Of a stretch of DNA of 64,000 nucleotides, positions 1-8,449 are shown in pieces (positions within the stretch are counted from its first letter, which is position 1; each line of letters opens with the position of its first letter). Made by a program: the position numbers and the translations under genes. Origin of the DNA: Allomuricauda sp. NBRC 101325 (GTDB lineage: Bacteria > Bacteroidota > Bacteroidia > Flavobacteriales > Flavobacteriaceae); the NCBI RefSeq assembly GCF_030268205.1, contig NZ_BSQF01000002.1:1084297-1148296 (forward strand). Direction: 5' to 3'. The notes beneath the pieces were generated by a model. The model had not been told where the DNA came from. It saw only the letters and a list, made by a program, of their open reading frames with translations, and ran no database searches.

Positions 1-280
1 AGGACTGGACAAACGATTCAAATTCCACAACCATCTTATTCAAAATTGCAGCAATAAAGTTTTGCTTCAAATTTTGCAGGATTTGAAACTTCGCTTTCAT
101 TTTTATGAATTTGATTTCATTAAGGAGGATTCCTTCTTCCAAAAAATGGGGGTGCAAACCCATGCTATTGTTGAAGCCATTGAAGAAGATAATATTCCCA
201 CTGCGGCACTTATTTTAAAAATGCATTGGATGTCGGTATTGGAGCATATGGAAAGCCAAATGAACGTTAAAAATGGTTAA
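1..280 (+). CDS. GntR-family transcriptional regulator, FCD domain (C-terminal fragment)
   Basis: The reading frame is open from base 2 to the TAA at 278-280, so only the last 92 residues are inside the window. They fit the all-helical ligand-binding FCD domain of FadR-type GntR regulators: an FHNHLIQNCSN segment (the usual FH..l...sgN), then QTHAIVEAIEEDN..TAA and a late His (MHW), which resemble the metal or ligand-binding histidines of the family. The DNA-binding winged helix must lie upstream of the window. Target genes cannot be inferred; the next genes (mobA, moaD) are on the other strand. Family assignment is by pattern and moderately sure. Confidence 0.7.
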   Translation, partial: GLDKRFKFHNHLIQNCSNKVLLQILQDLKLRFHFYEFDFIKEDSFFQKMGVQTHAIVEAIEEDNIPTAALILKMHWMSVLEHMESQMNVKNG

Positions 281-337
281 TCTTCTGAATATCAAAATAA
301 AATAAATCTAATTTCGTTTTCTGAAAAAACATTTACC

Positions 338-484
338 ATGCAGTTTTTAAATAAGGAAATTGAAGCACTTGCCAAAAAGAAAAAATCCCAGTCCTTAATC
401 AAAAAACAGATTTCCTGCGGAATCTTCCAAGATTTGGAGGTTAGAAATCTAGACGCTGAAAAACGTCCCCACTCCAATAATTAA
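338..484 (+). CDS. possible small protein, 48 residues, unknown function
   Basis: A short ATG-initiated frame begins 57 nt after the GntR stop. It encodes a basic peptide starting MQFLNKEIEALAKKKK, with one Cys and no membrane segment. Its stop overlaps the mobA stop by four bases on the opposite strand. I do not recognise it; it might be a co-transcribed small protein or chance. A competing minus-strand frame at 292-477 looks less protein-like (Phe-rich, no plausible domain). Confidence 0.25.
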   Translation: MQFLNKEIEALAKKKKSQSLIKKQISCGIFQDLEVRNLDAEKRPHSNN

Positions 485-1068
485 TCGTTCTTCCCAGTTC
501 GGATGGCTTTGAATTCATCCAAAGTGTTCACGTTCAGCAATGCTTTTTCATTTGTGGGAAGAACCAATTCAACATGCGCATTTTTCAAAAATCGCTTGGG
601 ACTGCAAGAATTGGTTTCAGCCAAAAATGACGTTGCTTTTTCCAGTCCATGCGGCTCCCAGATGCAGACCAAAGGTTCTGGCTCCCCTATTTTGGAAATA
701 AAAGCTGTTGCATCTTTTTCTGAATTCCTATTTTGAATCAATTGCTCCAAGGTTACTTCATCCATATAGGGCAAATCGCAGGCCAATACCAGCCATGCCC
801 CATTGGGATGGATTTCATGGGCGCTCAAAATCCCATTGAATGGCCCTTGATATTTGTTTTGATCTAGAATAAAATCAATTCCTGCTGAAATTTCTGTTTG
901 TTGCTCTTCCCTTAAACTTAAAAACACCTTGGAACACAATTTACCCAAAAGTTGGTGCAAATATTCCCGATGCGGCATTTGGTGGTACTCTAGCAAACCT
1001 TTGTCCGAACCCATACGCGAACTGGAGCCTCCAGCTAAGATTAACCCATAAAGTTCGGACGGTTGCAT
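481..1068 (-). CDS. mobA: molybdenum cofactor guanylyltransferase MobA-like NTP transferase
   Basis: The protein (195 residues) has the nucleotidyltransferase signature LILAGGSSSRMGSDKG at residues 9-24 and the metal-binding CDLP at 97-100. This is typical of MobA, which joins GMP to molybdopterin to give the guanine dinucleotide form of the cofactor; length is usual for the family. It lies 10 nt downstream of moaD on the same strand, so the two are probably co-transcribed. Other Moco genes (moaA, moaC, moaE, moeA) are not in this window. The related CTP-using MocA cannot be excluded from sequence alone. Confidence 0.85.
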   Translation of the reverse strand: MQPSELYGLILAGGSSSRMGSDKGLLEYHQMPHREYLHQLLGKLCSKVFLSLREEQQTEISAGIDFILDQNKYQGPFNGILSAHEIHPNGAWLVLACDLPYMDEVTLEQLIQNRNSEKDATAFISKIGEPEPLVCIWEPHGLEKATSFLAETNSCSPKRFLKNAHVELVLPTNEKALLNVNTLDEFKAIRTGKND

Positions 1069-1078
1069 GGTACTGTTA

Positions 1079-1327
1079 TTAGTTGGGCGATGGAATCATC
1101 GCAATTTCATCATACGAATTTATGCTTTCGTTTTCTTTGGCATAATTATGGTTTACCGCAAAAAACACGGAAGGCAAACTTTTGAGCCCTGGATACGTGT
1201 GCTCCAGGAAATTTTTTAAATCTCCCACTGTCGTTGGAATCTTTCTTCCCGAAATGTTCGAAGTCGGAATGGATAGCGATGGGGTGCCCACTATGTCTTT
1301 GGCTTCACCATATAAAAGAACTGTCAT
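1079..1327 (-). CDS. moaD: MoaD-like ubiquitin-fold sulfur carrier lacking the C-terminal Gly-Gly
   Basis: This 82-residue protein has the MoaD pattern: beta-grasp start MTVLLYGEAKDIVG, a central LKNFLEHTYPGL, AVNHNYA, and the late YDEIAMIP. In active MoaD the chain continues roughly PPVxGG and the last Gly becomes the thiocarboxylate that gives sulfur to molybdopterin. Here it ends IPSPN followed by two stop codons, and neither other frame supplies a Gly-Gly end. By family knowledge such a protein cannot be adenylated or thiolated. It may be a decayed gene kept in transcript with mobA, or have a changed role. Confidence 0.75.
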   Translation of the reverse strand: MTVLLYGEAKDIVGTPSLSIPTSNISGRKIPTTVGDLKNFLEHTYPGLKSLPSVFFAVNHNYAKENESINSYDEIAMIPSPN

Positions 1328-1478
1328 AAAATCAACCTATTAGTTTTTGTTTTGTTTGAATTTTGGTTAGATAGGCTGGTAGGTCTTATTTTAAGTGAGT
1401 GAAATTATTAAAAATCGAACACAGTGTTGTCTTTTTAACAAGGGGAGATTTATTTTAACTTTTCTTTAATTGATTTCC

Positions 1479-1508
1479 TTTCGCCGTACATACTTTTCTA
1501 TAATTTTG
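1479..1508 (+). promoter_or_regulatory. putative promoter of the VWA lipoprotein gene
   Basis: TAATTTTG at 1501-1508 matches the Bacteroidota -7 consensus TAnnTTTG exactly. A weak -33 candidate (TTTCG, 1479-1483) lies 17 nt upstream. Transcription would start near 1513, about 30 nt before the ATG. Confidence 0.5.
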
Positions 1509-1511
1509 AAC

Positions 1512-1527
1512 GTTCTGCATGCAGAAC
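1512..1527. promoter_or_regulatory. perfect 16-bp palindrome at a predicted transcription start (candidate operator)
   Basis: GTTCTGCATGCAGAAC is a perfect palindrome with no spacer. It starts three bases after the -7 element at 1501-1508, where a bound dimer would block initiation. A regulator is not identified. Confidence 0.4.
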
Positions 1528-1544
1528 CTCAACTTTATTTGAAA

Positions 1545-2627
1545 ATGAAAAACCTATTTCAGTATATCCTCTTTTTTGCATTTGCACTTATAATTTCTTC
1601 TTGTGGTAATTCCGATGACGATGTAAAGTTTGACATCAACAACAGCGAATTGGGTCTTGGCGAAGAGCCGGACGATTGCTTGGGATTCGGGGAAAACGAA
1701 CTTTTGCTGTCCATTCAGGATGAGTTCACTACGCTGCCAGGAAAAGTGTCTATCCTTTTTAAGGTTTCCGATTTAATGGGCAATCCGGTTTCTGGGTTAT
1801 TGGCAGATGAGTTCACTATTTACGAACAAGGAAGAAACGACGATTGTTTCAATTTGATTTCCTCTTCGGAATCCTTTGCACGTATTTCGCCCAATACCCA
1901 AGTGTTCAACAACAATACGCTTTTGGTACTCGATTTGAGCAACAGTGTGCTTCAAAGCAGCTTGAGTGAATTGAAAGCGGCATCCACCAGTTTTATCAAT
2001 AATGTGATGCCATCCCCAGCAACGGAATCCTTTAAAATGGCCATTTATTGGTTCGATGGAGAGGATGAACTTCATTTATTGAACCCCCTTACCTCCTCTT
2101 CTGCAGAATTAACAGCTGCAGTAGATGGGATTACAGCTGATATTAGCAACGACCCTTCCACCGATTTATATGGAGCGGTAATAAAATCTACCAACATAGC
2201 CGAAGACTTATTGGATGATAGTGTTGATGCCATTGGAGCAGCTTCCATCGTTCTTTTTACTGATGGAACGGACCAAGCTTCACGTTATAGAGAATCGGAT
2301 GCGCTAAAAGCGGTTGATGAGGCAGATAGAAACATTTCTTACTTTACCATTGGTCTAGGGGCTGAAATTGATACCGAAGTGTTATCGGAAATCGGTAAAA
2401 CAGCCAGCGTGTTTGCCAGCAACAAGGAAGAATTGGAAAATACCTTCAACGATATTTCCGAAAGAGTTTCCGAGCAGGCCAACAGTTTTTACTTATTTGA
2501 ATACTGTACCCCTAAAAGGGATGGTAGTGGCGAAAACAACTTGGTGATCCAGGTAAACCACAGCGGTCTCGACGGTGCGGTACAGACCAAGTTTAATGCC
2601 AAAGGCTTTACGGGAGGATGTGAGTAA
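1545..2627 (+). CDS. lipoprotein with von Willebrand factor A domain
   Basis: The start at 1545 is chosen over an upstream in-frame ATG at 1470 because it yields a proper lipoprotein signal, with lipobox ISSC and acceptor Cys20; the longer frame would also run across the promoter. The 360-residue product carries a VWA domain from about residue 125, with the MIDAS motif DLSNS at 130-134 and a later DGT, so it probably binds a divalent metal and a protein partner at the cell envelope. The segment 60-110 resembles the beta-sandwich linker seen before VWA domains. No partner is obvious nearby. The next gene begins 52 nt downstream on the same strand and may be co-transcribed. Confidence 0.75.
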   Translation: MKNLFQYILFFAFALIISSCGNSDDDVKFDINNSELGLGEEPDDCLGFGENELLLSIQDEFTTLPGKVSILFKVSDLMGNPVSGLLADEFTIYEQGRNDDCFNLISSSESFARISPNTQVFNNNTLLVLDLSNSVLQSSLSELKAASTSFINNVMPSPATESFKMAIYWFDGEDELHLLNPLTSSSAELTAAVDGITADISNDPSTDLYGAVIKSTNIAEDLLDDSVDAIGAASIVLFTDGTDQASRYRESDALKAVDEADRNISYFTIGLGAEIDTEVLSEIGKTASVFASNKEELENTFNDISERVSEQANSFYLFEYCTPKRDGSGENNLVIQVNHSGLDGAVQTKFNAKGFTGGCE

Positions 2628-2679
2628 CGCTAATAAATCGTTATCTTGGGCGTCGATTTTAATTAAACTAAACAAAACT

Positions 2680-3627
2680 ATGACACCCAAACTAAACTCC
2701 ATTCGGATTTTTATTTTTACCCTTTTATTAGGAGCAATTTTTAATGTTCAGGCCCAAAACATCAGTCCTTTGGAGGGCAGATGGGATTTGGAACTGGATT
2801 TTATGGGCAAAACCGCCCCTTCTTGGTTAGAAATCAGACATTCTGGCCATGCTACCTTGTTAGGACGATTTGTTTTTGCTTTTGGTAGTGCCAGACCTAT
2901 TTCCGAAGTAAAAACCTTTGGAGAAAACAAATTCACTTTTAGCATTCCCAATCAATGGGAGCCAAAAGGAAGTGATATGATTTTTCATGGGGAATTGACA
3001 GATGGTAAATTAAAAGGAACCCTGATCTATACGGACGGATCTGTTTTGAATTGGACAGGTGTAAAGGCTCCAACATTGGCCTATACCGAAGATCCGAAAT
3101 GGGATAAAACCATAAAGGTTTTTAATGGAAAGGATTTATCTGGATGGCACGTAGATGGGGAGAAAAACCAATGGATGGTTAAGGATGGCATTTTGACCAG
3201 TCCAGAATCAGGTTCCAACTTTATTACCGACCAAAAGTTCCAAGACTTTAAATTGCATGCCGAATTTCGCTTTCCTAAAGGAAGCAACAGTGGCATCTAT
3301 TTAAGAGGTAGATACGAAGTTCAGATTGTGGACAGTGAAGGTTTGGAGCCTGCCGATATTTATATTGGAGGTGTGTACGGCTTTTTGGAACCCAATCAAA
3401 ATGCGGGTAAACCTGGAGGGGAATGGCAAACCTATGACATTACTTTAATTGGAAATAGAGTTACGATTGAACTAAACGGTAAAACCATTATTTCTGACGC
3501 TACTATTCCCGGAATTACTGGAGGAGCTTTGGACAGCAAGGAAGGCGAGCCAGGTTCTTTTATGATTCAAGGGGATCATGGCCCAGTTGAATTTAGAAGT
3601 TTTGAAGTGACCCCGCTTAAAAAGTAA
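2680..3627 (+). CDS. secreted DUF1080 protein (3-keto-disaccharide hydrolase family) with extra N-terminal domain
   Basis: The start at 2680 gives a signal peptide ending near VQAQ (residues 1-26). A first domain (about 30-130) looks like a beta-rich fold of unknown role. From about residue 145 the IKVFNGKDLSGWHV motif opens the DUF1080 / 3-keto-disaccharide hydrolase fold, a concanavalin-like beta sandwich, continuing with SNSGIYLRGRYEVQI and the terminal PVEFRSFEV. Members cleave glycosides after 3-oxidation or bind sugars; the substrate here is unknown. A strong terminator follows at once. A second DUF1080 gene lies convergently 190 bp away. Confidence 0.8.
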   Translation: MTPKLNSIRIFIFTLLLGAIFNVQAQNISPLEGRWDLELDFMGKTAPSWLEIRHSGHATLLGRFVFAFGSARPISEVKTFGENKFTFSIPNQWEPKGSDMIFHGELTDGKLKGTLIYTDGSVLNWTGVKAPTLAYTEDPKWDKTIKVFNGKDLSGWHVDGEKNQWMVKDGILTSPESGSNFITDQKFQDFKLHAEFRFPKGSNSGIYLRGRYEVQIVDSEGLEPADIYIGGVYGFLEPNQNAGKPGGEWQTYDITLIGNRVTIELNGKTIISDATIPGITGGALDSKEGEPGSFMIQGDHGPVEFRSFEVTPLKK

Positions 3628-3645
3628 ATGAAAAAAAACAGCTTG

Positions 3646-3675
3646 AAAAAACCCCGCTCATTTGGCGGGGTTTTT
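3646..3675 (+). terminator. intrinsic terminator after the first DUF1080 gene
   Basis: CCCCGC (3652-3657) pairs with GCGGGG (3665-3670) across a 7-nt loop, extended by A:T pairs and followed by five T. It is placed 18 bases after the stop codon. Confidence 0.85.
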
Positions 3676-3702
3676 ATTTGGTAATGATGTTATTTTGAGT
3701 AG

Positions 3703-3785
3703 ATGTCATTCCGAACTTGTTTCGGAATCTCACATGTATTGTATCCTCATGATGAGAACCTGAATCAAGTTCAGGTTGACAATAC
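3703..3785. repeat. double inverted-repeat element of dispersed flavobacterial type
   Basis: Two hairpins sit side by side: ATTCCGAA/TTCGGAAT (3708-3728) and AACCTGAA/TTCAGGTT (3757-3777), each with a 5-nt loop reading like 'ACTTGT' or 'TCAAG'. I recall such motifs as frequent between convergent genes in this family. It lies between two convergent DUF1080 genes and could act as a bidirectional terminator or REP-like element. Confidence 0.55.
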
Positions 3786-3815
3786 TACTTTTTTTGTAGC
3801 TTCTAGTGTATTGAT

Positions 3816-4421
3816 TTACTGAGCTGTTATAGGTTTTATTTTAATATTTCTCCATTTAACTTTGATTCCGCCGCCATCATGGATTTGTAATGCCACGGCT
3901 CCTTTACCGGCACCAATTTTTTCGTCGTCTAACTCAACCATTTTCACCCCATTGAGCCAGGAAGTGATTTTTGTGTCAACGGCCCTGATCTTCATCGTAT
4001 TCCAATCTCCCATTTTCAAGTTTTTGTCCAATTCTGGGTCAGGTTTAATTAACCATCCCCTTCCGTAAGATTCATAAATCCCTCCTGTATGCAATCCTGG
4101 AGGAGCTACTTCTACTTGCCATCCACTTACTTTAGTGCCATCAAAAGTGGAACGAATAAAAACCCCGCTATTTCCATCAGCTTCTTGCTTAAATTCAAGA
4201 GTCAACTCAAAATCCCCGTAGAAATCTTCGGTGGATAAATAACCATACTCTGCCTTTGGACCACTTTCACAAATGAGCTCCCCATTTTCTACATACCATT
4301 TTTCCTCTCCGTGGTTTACCCAGCCATCCAAATTTTTACCGTTGAACAGGTCAATGGTTTCTTGGGCATAAATGCCTTGAAATGCCAAAAAGGCCAATGC
4401 AATTGTAATCAGTTGCTTCAT
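3816..4421 (-). CDS. secreted DUF1080 domain protein
   Basis: This 201-residue protein has a signal peptide (about residues 1-19, ending IYAQ) followed by a complete DUF1080 fold: IDLFNGKNLDGWVNHGEEKW near the start, then GNSGVFIRS, GGIYESYGR and the closing VKWRNIKIKP. It is the short, single-domain form, unlike the two-domain paralogue at 2680-3627. The gene is 42 nt downstream of the M14 peptidase gene and may end an operon of four secreted proteins. Enzymatic role on 3-keto sugars is a family-level inference. Confidence 0.8.
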   Translation of the reverse strand: MKQLITIALAFLAFQGIYAQETIDLFNGKNLDGWVNHGEEKWYVENGELICESGPKAEYGYLSTEDFYGDFELTLEFKQEADGNSGVFIRSTFDGTKVSGWQVEVAPPGLHTGGIYESYGRGWLIKPDPELDKNLKMGDWNTMKIRAVDTKITSWLNGVKMVELDDEKIGAGKGAVALQIHDGGGIKVKWRNIKIKPITAQ

Positions 4422-4463
4422 AATTAATCAATGTTTATTTAGTTTGTTTTATGTGTGTTTGTT

Positions 4464-5909
4464 TTAACGTACGATCAATCCATTGCCAGTTTCTTGTTCC
4501 TTGAGTGGTTTGGAGAGGTCGATCAGAAATCCGTTGATCACGGCATAAGCGAACTTTCCGTCCTTCTTTAAAAAGAACGTAGGATTGTCCCCAGGGCCGA
4601 GTCTAAATTCATTCAATTTGAAATCTTTGTTGACGAGTAGTACAGGCAAATCGGTAAATTTCTTCTGTTCAGGTAATTGGGTTTTCACGAAAGCGATTCC
4701 ATTTTGCAACAATTCCATAGGGTTGGAAAGATTTTCTGTTTCTGCAATCTTACCTTGAACAATGGTGTATCCACTTGCATCAAAGTTTTCATAGCCATAA
4801 TAGGTGGATAGATCTCCTTGGTCAGCTACTGAGGATTGGTAATAAAAATCGTTGTGACCTTTAAGATCCACCTCATTTCGGAATATTCCCAAGTCGATAA
4901 TGTATTTTTTGCCCAAAAGTTCATAGCTGGCATTGGTGATCTTTAAATCAAAGAGCATGCGGTCGTTTTTCGGGATTTTTTCATAATCCTCTGTCGGGAT
5001 GCTTTTAAAAGATTCGTTGGCAATGGTATACAATGCAGAAATTATGGATACAAAATTGAGTTTTCGAATCTCCTGTTTCTCTGGGTCGTTTTGGTAGCCT
5101 CCCGATTCTATCAAAATTAAACTGGTCCCCCATTTGGCTATATTGTCGCCAAACGCTCTAGGTTCAAAATCATCACTATATCGGCCCACTTGTCCTGGTG
5201 CATAGTTTTGAATGATGTTGTTCATGTACACAATAACTTTCATGGCATTGGCTCGGACATCATTTATGTCTTTTTCATAATTATAAGCCGTGGCCAAATA
5301 AGATATGGTCGCAGGTTTTTCGGTAAGTTCAGCATTGTAATAAGTGCTTTGGTCGTGCAGGTTAAACCCAAAATCGGCATCCAAACTATCCCTAATCCTT
5401 TTTAAAGCTTGACTTTCTGGGGATTGTAATCGTAAAGCATCGCGGTTGATGTCAACACCCAAGGCATTTCTACGTTGAAACACCTCTGCCCCATCTGGAT
5501 TGAGCATGGGTAAAAAATGTAGTTTAAGATTGGAAAGAATCACTTCTTTTTCCTCCTTAAATTCTGGGGCATCCAAAAAATGAAGGATGTCAAAAATAGC
5601 CTGAGTGGCCGTAGGCTCATTGCCGTGCATCTGTGACCAAAGAAAAATATTCTTTTTACCGGCACCAATACTGATCAAATGCAGGTCGCGTCCCTCGATG
5701 CTCTCCCCTACTTTTTGAACTTCAAACTTTGGATTAGCCTTTAATTCTTGAATCAAGGGTTGAATATCGGAATGTTTGATTCTTCGTTTGCCCAAAGAAG
5801 TCTCTTTGTATTGCTCGTAAGAATCGTAAAGCTTGGTAGTGATGGCGTCTTGTGCTTGTGCTGAAATGGCTATCAAAACAATAACCAATGTCCATATCTT
5901 TTTGATCAT
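4464..5909 (-). CDS. secreted M14-family zinc carboxypeptidase
   Basis: The start at 5909 gives a clean signal peptide (to about AQAQ, residue 20); upstream in-frame codons overlap the preceding gene. Zinc ligands of the M14 fold are visible: His95-Gly-Asn-Glu98, then a LHDQST histidine, with the catalytic Glu in LIESGGYQ. The 481-residue chain has a C-terminal region of about 150 residues of unknown role. M14 enzymes remove C-terminal amino acids from peptides, including murein peptides. It sits 4 nt after an amidase gene and is followed by DUF1080, so a role in wall-peptide or environmental peptide breakdown is likely but inferred. Confidence 0.85.
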   Translation of the reverse strand: MIKKIWTLVIVLIAISAQAQDAITTKLYDSYEQYKETSLGKRRIKHSDIQPLIQELKANPKFEVQKVGESIEGRDLHLISIGAGKKNIFLWSQMHGNEPTATQAIFDILHFLDAPEFKEEKEVILSNLKLHFLPMLNPDGAEVFQRRNALGVDINRDALRLQSPESQALKRIRDSLDADFGFNLHDQSTYYNAELTEKPATISYLATAYNYEKDINDVRANAMKVIVYMNNIIQNYAPGQVGRYSDDFEPRAFGDNIAKWGTSLILIESGGYQNDPEKQEIRKLNFVSIISALYTIANESFKSIPTEDYEKIPKNDRMLFDLKITNASYELLGKKYIIDLGIFRNEVDLKGHNDFYYQSSVADQGDLSTYYGYENFDASGYTIVQGKIAETENLSNPMELLQNGIAFVKTQLPEQKKFTDLPVLLVNKDFKLNEFRLGPGDNPTFFLKKDGKFAYAVINGFLIDLSKPLKEQETGNGLIVR

Positions 5910-5913
5910 GATA

Positions 5914-6573
5914 TTATTTCGTTGGAACGGGTTTAAAGTTAAATTTTTTGGTGGCATTTCGCACTTTATTTACAAAATCCATACCTGGGTCATCCTTAAC
6001 GGTTCTGTAACCTTCATCCACTTCCAACCATAAAGGGTGATCTTCGAACAAGGTATATTCTTGATGTCCAATTACATATTCAATATCATATTTGGAGGCT
6101 AGATACTTTACCAAATAAATATTGGACTTTAATTGTTTTTTGGTCAAGGGCAAGTCATCTGTTCCACCGACATTTTCAATGCCAATGGCACAGTGGTTCA
6201 ACCCAATGGTGTGCCTTGCCATGGTTGTTTCTGGCATCAACCTATAAATGGTGCCGTCTCTATCCACCAAAAATTGGGAAGAAACATTAAGTCCGCTCAC
6301 ATTGACCAAGTCGGGCCTCCAATTGGGCAATGTGGAACGATTGAAAGCTTCAAAGGTTTTACCCAAAGTGGGGATAACCGTCCAATGTAGCACCACCATT
6401 TTTGGGGTTATGTCAGGGGTGTCCTGAACCAAATTATATCTGTTGGCAAGGTATTCTAAGGTAAGCTCTTCGCGTTGCTCATCAAAAATTAGGGGAATAT
6501 CCACTATTTCTTTTTGGGAAGCGCAGGCTCCCATAATAAGGGTCATGATCAGGAAAATTCCTTTTCTATTCAT
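5914..6573 (-). CDS. N-acetylmuramoyl-L-alanine amidase (Amidase_2/PGRP type) lipoprotein
   Basis: The protein (219 residues) starts with a lipoprotein signal, lipobox MGAC with Cys17. The PGRP fold follows: VVLHWT with zinc ligand His63, the ARHTIGLNHCAIGIENVGG segment, then VIGHQEY and KDDPGMDF near the end, where a second His and Asp complete the site. Such enzymes cut the bond between N-acetylmuramic acid and L-Ala in peptidoglycan. The gene starts one base after the 3D-domain gene stops and ends 4 nt before the M14 peptidase, so the three probably form a cell-wall degradation or recycling operon. Confidence 0.87.
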   Translation of the reverse strand: MNRKGIFLIMTLIMGACASQKEIVDIPLIFDEQREELTLEYLANRYNLVQDTPDITPKMVVLHWTVIPTLGKTFEAFNRSTLPNWRPDLVNVSGLNVSSQFLVDRDGTIYRLMPETTMARHTIGLNHCAIGIENVGGTDDLPLTKKQLKSNIYLVKYLASKYDIEYVIGHQEYTLFEDHPLWLEVDEGYRTVKDDPGMDFVNKVRNATKKFNFKPVPTK

Positions 6574-6574
6574 T

Positions 6575-7021
6575 CTAAGGTGTTTTTATGGTATCTATTG
6601 GGATTGCATAGCAAATCATCAATTTTTTTCTGCCCCACTCCCGTGCTTTCTTAACATCTTTTCCCATATAAATGTCAATTCGGTTTTTCCAGCGGTAGTG
6701 CATTTTATCCTTCACATAAAAGGTGTCCGGAAAGGTATCGATTTTAACCATGGTATTGTGGGTAAGTCCCATCTTTATCAAATCCCTTGAAACGGCGATG
6801 GTTTTCATACCGGGTTTTAATGTATCGCCCCATGCTGCCACGGAGGGATTTATGGTATCTGTTTGCCAATATACCGAATTATAGGCAGAGGCAGTGACTT
6901 CATGTCCGATCCATTCAAACTTTTTGGGGGGTATAACAGCATCTTTTTCTGGAGAACAACCCAAATAAATTAAGCCAATGCAGCTAAAGGTTAAGAGTAA
7001 TTTACGGGTGTGGCTATTCAA
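6575..7021 (-). CDS. 3D (Asp-Asp-Asp) domain lipoprotein
   Basis: A 148-residue protein with lipobox YLGC (Cys22). The double-psi beta-barrel 3D domain is recognisable from VTASAYNS, AWGDTLKPGMKTIAVS, and VKDKMHYRWKNRIDIYM with the acidic triad positions, followed by AREWGRKKL. 3D domains occur in MltA-type lytic transglycosylases and resuscitation-promoting proteins. It is the first gene of a minus-strand operon with the amidase and M14 peptidase and is divergent from the serine hydrolase gene at 7071. A possible -7 element, TATATTTA, lies in the 49-bp divergent region. Confidence 0.8.
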   Translation of the reverse strand: MNSHTRKLLLTFSCIGLIYLGCSPEKDAVIPPKKFEWIGHEVTASAYNSVYWQTDTINPSVAAWGDTLKPGMKTIAVSRDLIKMGLTHNTMVKIDTFPDTFYVKDKMHYRWKNRIDIYMGKDVKKAREWGRKKLMICYAIPIDTIKTP

Positions 7022-7070
7022 TCGAATCTAACTATATTTATTGCAGAAAGTTACAAATAGATCCTAAATC

Positions 7071-8405
7071 ATGAAACTACTCAAACGTGTTTTGCTACTA
7101 CTCATCGTCGTGATTGGAGTGGTTGTTTACCTGAATTATCCCAAATTAAATATCATATCTGGTTATGCAGCCAAAAATGTGGCCTCAGGCGTTTATGTGG
7201 CACATCGTTCAGCCGCTTCCATGAATCAATATGACAATAGTGCCCCTTTGGTGGAATTGGCTGTTACCGAAGTAGATGAAAATGAAGAATCTGCATCTTC
7301 CACAGTTTATGGATTTATGAAACGGACAGCGGTCTATCGGGATGGTCTCGGAGCGGTACTTGTTAATGATGATTATGACCCTGCTAAAATGACGCTGCGG
7401 CCCAAAAGAATCCAACCTTTGGATACCATTCCTTATCCCTATGGTCAGGCAGCTCCAATGGATACTATTTTACCAGAGGTGGATATGGGCCAAATCAACA
7501 AGGCTATGGCTTTGGCTTTTGCGGAACCTGAGATTCAAAAAACAAGAACACTGCTTATTTTATATAAGGGACATTTGATTGCCGAAAAGTATATCAACGG
7601 ATTTGATAAGGATACCCCTATTTTAGGTTGGTCCATGACCAAAAGTATTATTGCGACCTTATATGGGGTTATGGAGCGTCAGGGGAAGTTGGAAATGGAT
7701 TGGCCTGCTCCAATTGCGGAATGGAAAGATGATGAGCGGAAAGACATTACTTTGAACCATTTGCTTCGAATGCAAAGCGGTCTGGCATGGGAAGAAGATT
7801 ATACAGGCATTTCGGATGTGACCCGCATGCTGTTTTTGGACAGCGATATGACCGTTGCTCAACGAAATAAAAAAGCCATTGCCAAACCCACTGAAATTTG
7901 GAACTACTCATCTGGTACTTCGAATTTACTTTCCGGGATACTTCGTCAACAATTTAGGAGCCATCAGGAGTATCTGGATTTCCCGTATGCTGCTCTTTTG
8001 GATAAAATCGGGATGTATTCCATGGTATTGGAGGCGGATATCGCTGGAAATTATGTGGGGTCGTCCTATAGCTGGGCCAGTACGCGCGATTGGGCACGCT
8101 TTGGTCAATTGTATCTGGATAAAGGCATGTGGAACGGGGAGCAATTATTTAACCCTGAATGGGTGGATTATATAACTACACCTACCCTACACTCCAATGG
8201 AACTTATGGGGCACATTTTTGGTTGAATGCAGAAGGGATTTATCCCGATGTGCCCAAAGACCTTTTTTCTTGCAATGGTTTTGAAGGACAGTATGTATTC
8301 GTAATTCCATCCAAAGATTTGGTGATAGTCCGCACAGGGTTGGCCGAAGACCCTTATTTTAAGATAAACGAGGTGTTGTCAGCCATTGTGAATGCTGTCC
8401 CATAA
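7071..8405 (+). CDS. beta-lactamase-fold serine hydrolase (class C / esterase type)
   Basis: The 444-residue protein has an N-terminal hydrophobic anchor (residues 5-20) and a beta-lactamase domain from about residue 150. The catalytic SxxK is S188-M-T-K191, and the YxN-like element is YSSGTSN. The C-terminal part carries the usual WARFGQLYLDKG segment. Such proteins are esterases, D-aminopeptidases or penicillin-binding homologues rather than resistance enzymes; the residues 40-140 preceding the catalytic domain are unlike simple family members. It is divergent from a peptidoglycan-enzyme operon, which fits a wall or peptide substrate, but this is inference. Confidence 0.85.
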   Translation: MKLLKRVLLLLIVVIGVVVYLNYPKLNIISGYAAKNVASGVYVAHRSAASMNQYDNSAPLVELAVTEVDENEESASSTVYGFMKRTAVYRDGLGAVLVNDDYDPAKMTLRPKRIQPLDTIPYPYGQAAPMDTILPEVDMGQINKAMALAFAEPEIQKTRTLLILYKGHLIAEKYINGFDKDTPILGWSMTKSIIATLYGVMERQGKLEMDWPAPIAEWKDDERKDITLNHLLRMQSGLAWEEDYTGISDVTRMLFLDSDMTVAQRNKKAIAKPTEIWNYSSGTSNLLSGILRQQFRSHQEYLDFPYAALLDKIGMYSMVLEADIAGNYVGSSYSWASTRDWARFGQLYLDKGMWNGEQLFNPEWVDYITTPTLHSNGTYGAHFWLNAEGIYPDVPKDLFSCNGFEGQYVFVIPSKDLVIVRTGLAEDPYFKINEVLSAIVNAVP

Positions 8406-8449
8406 TAGGCTTGATATATTAAAATGGACATAAAACCACATTTACAAGG

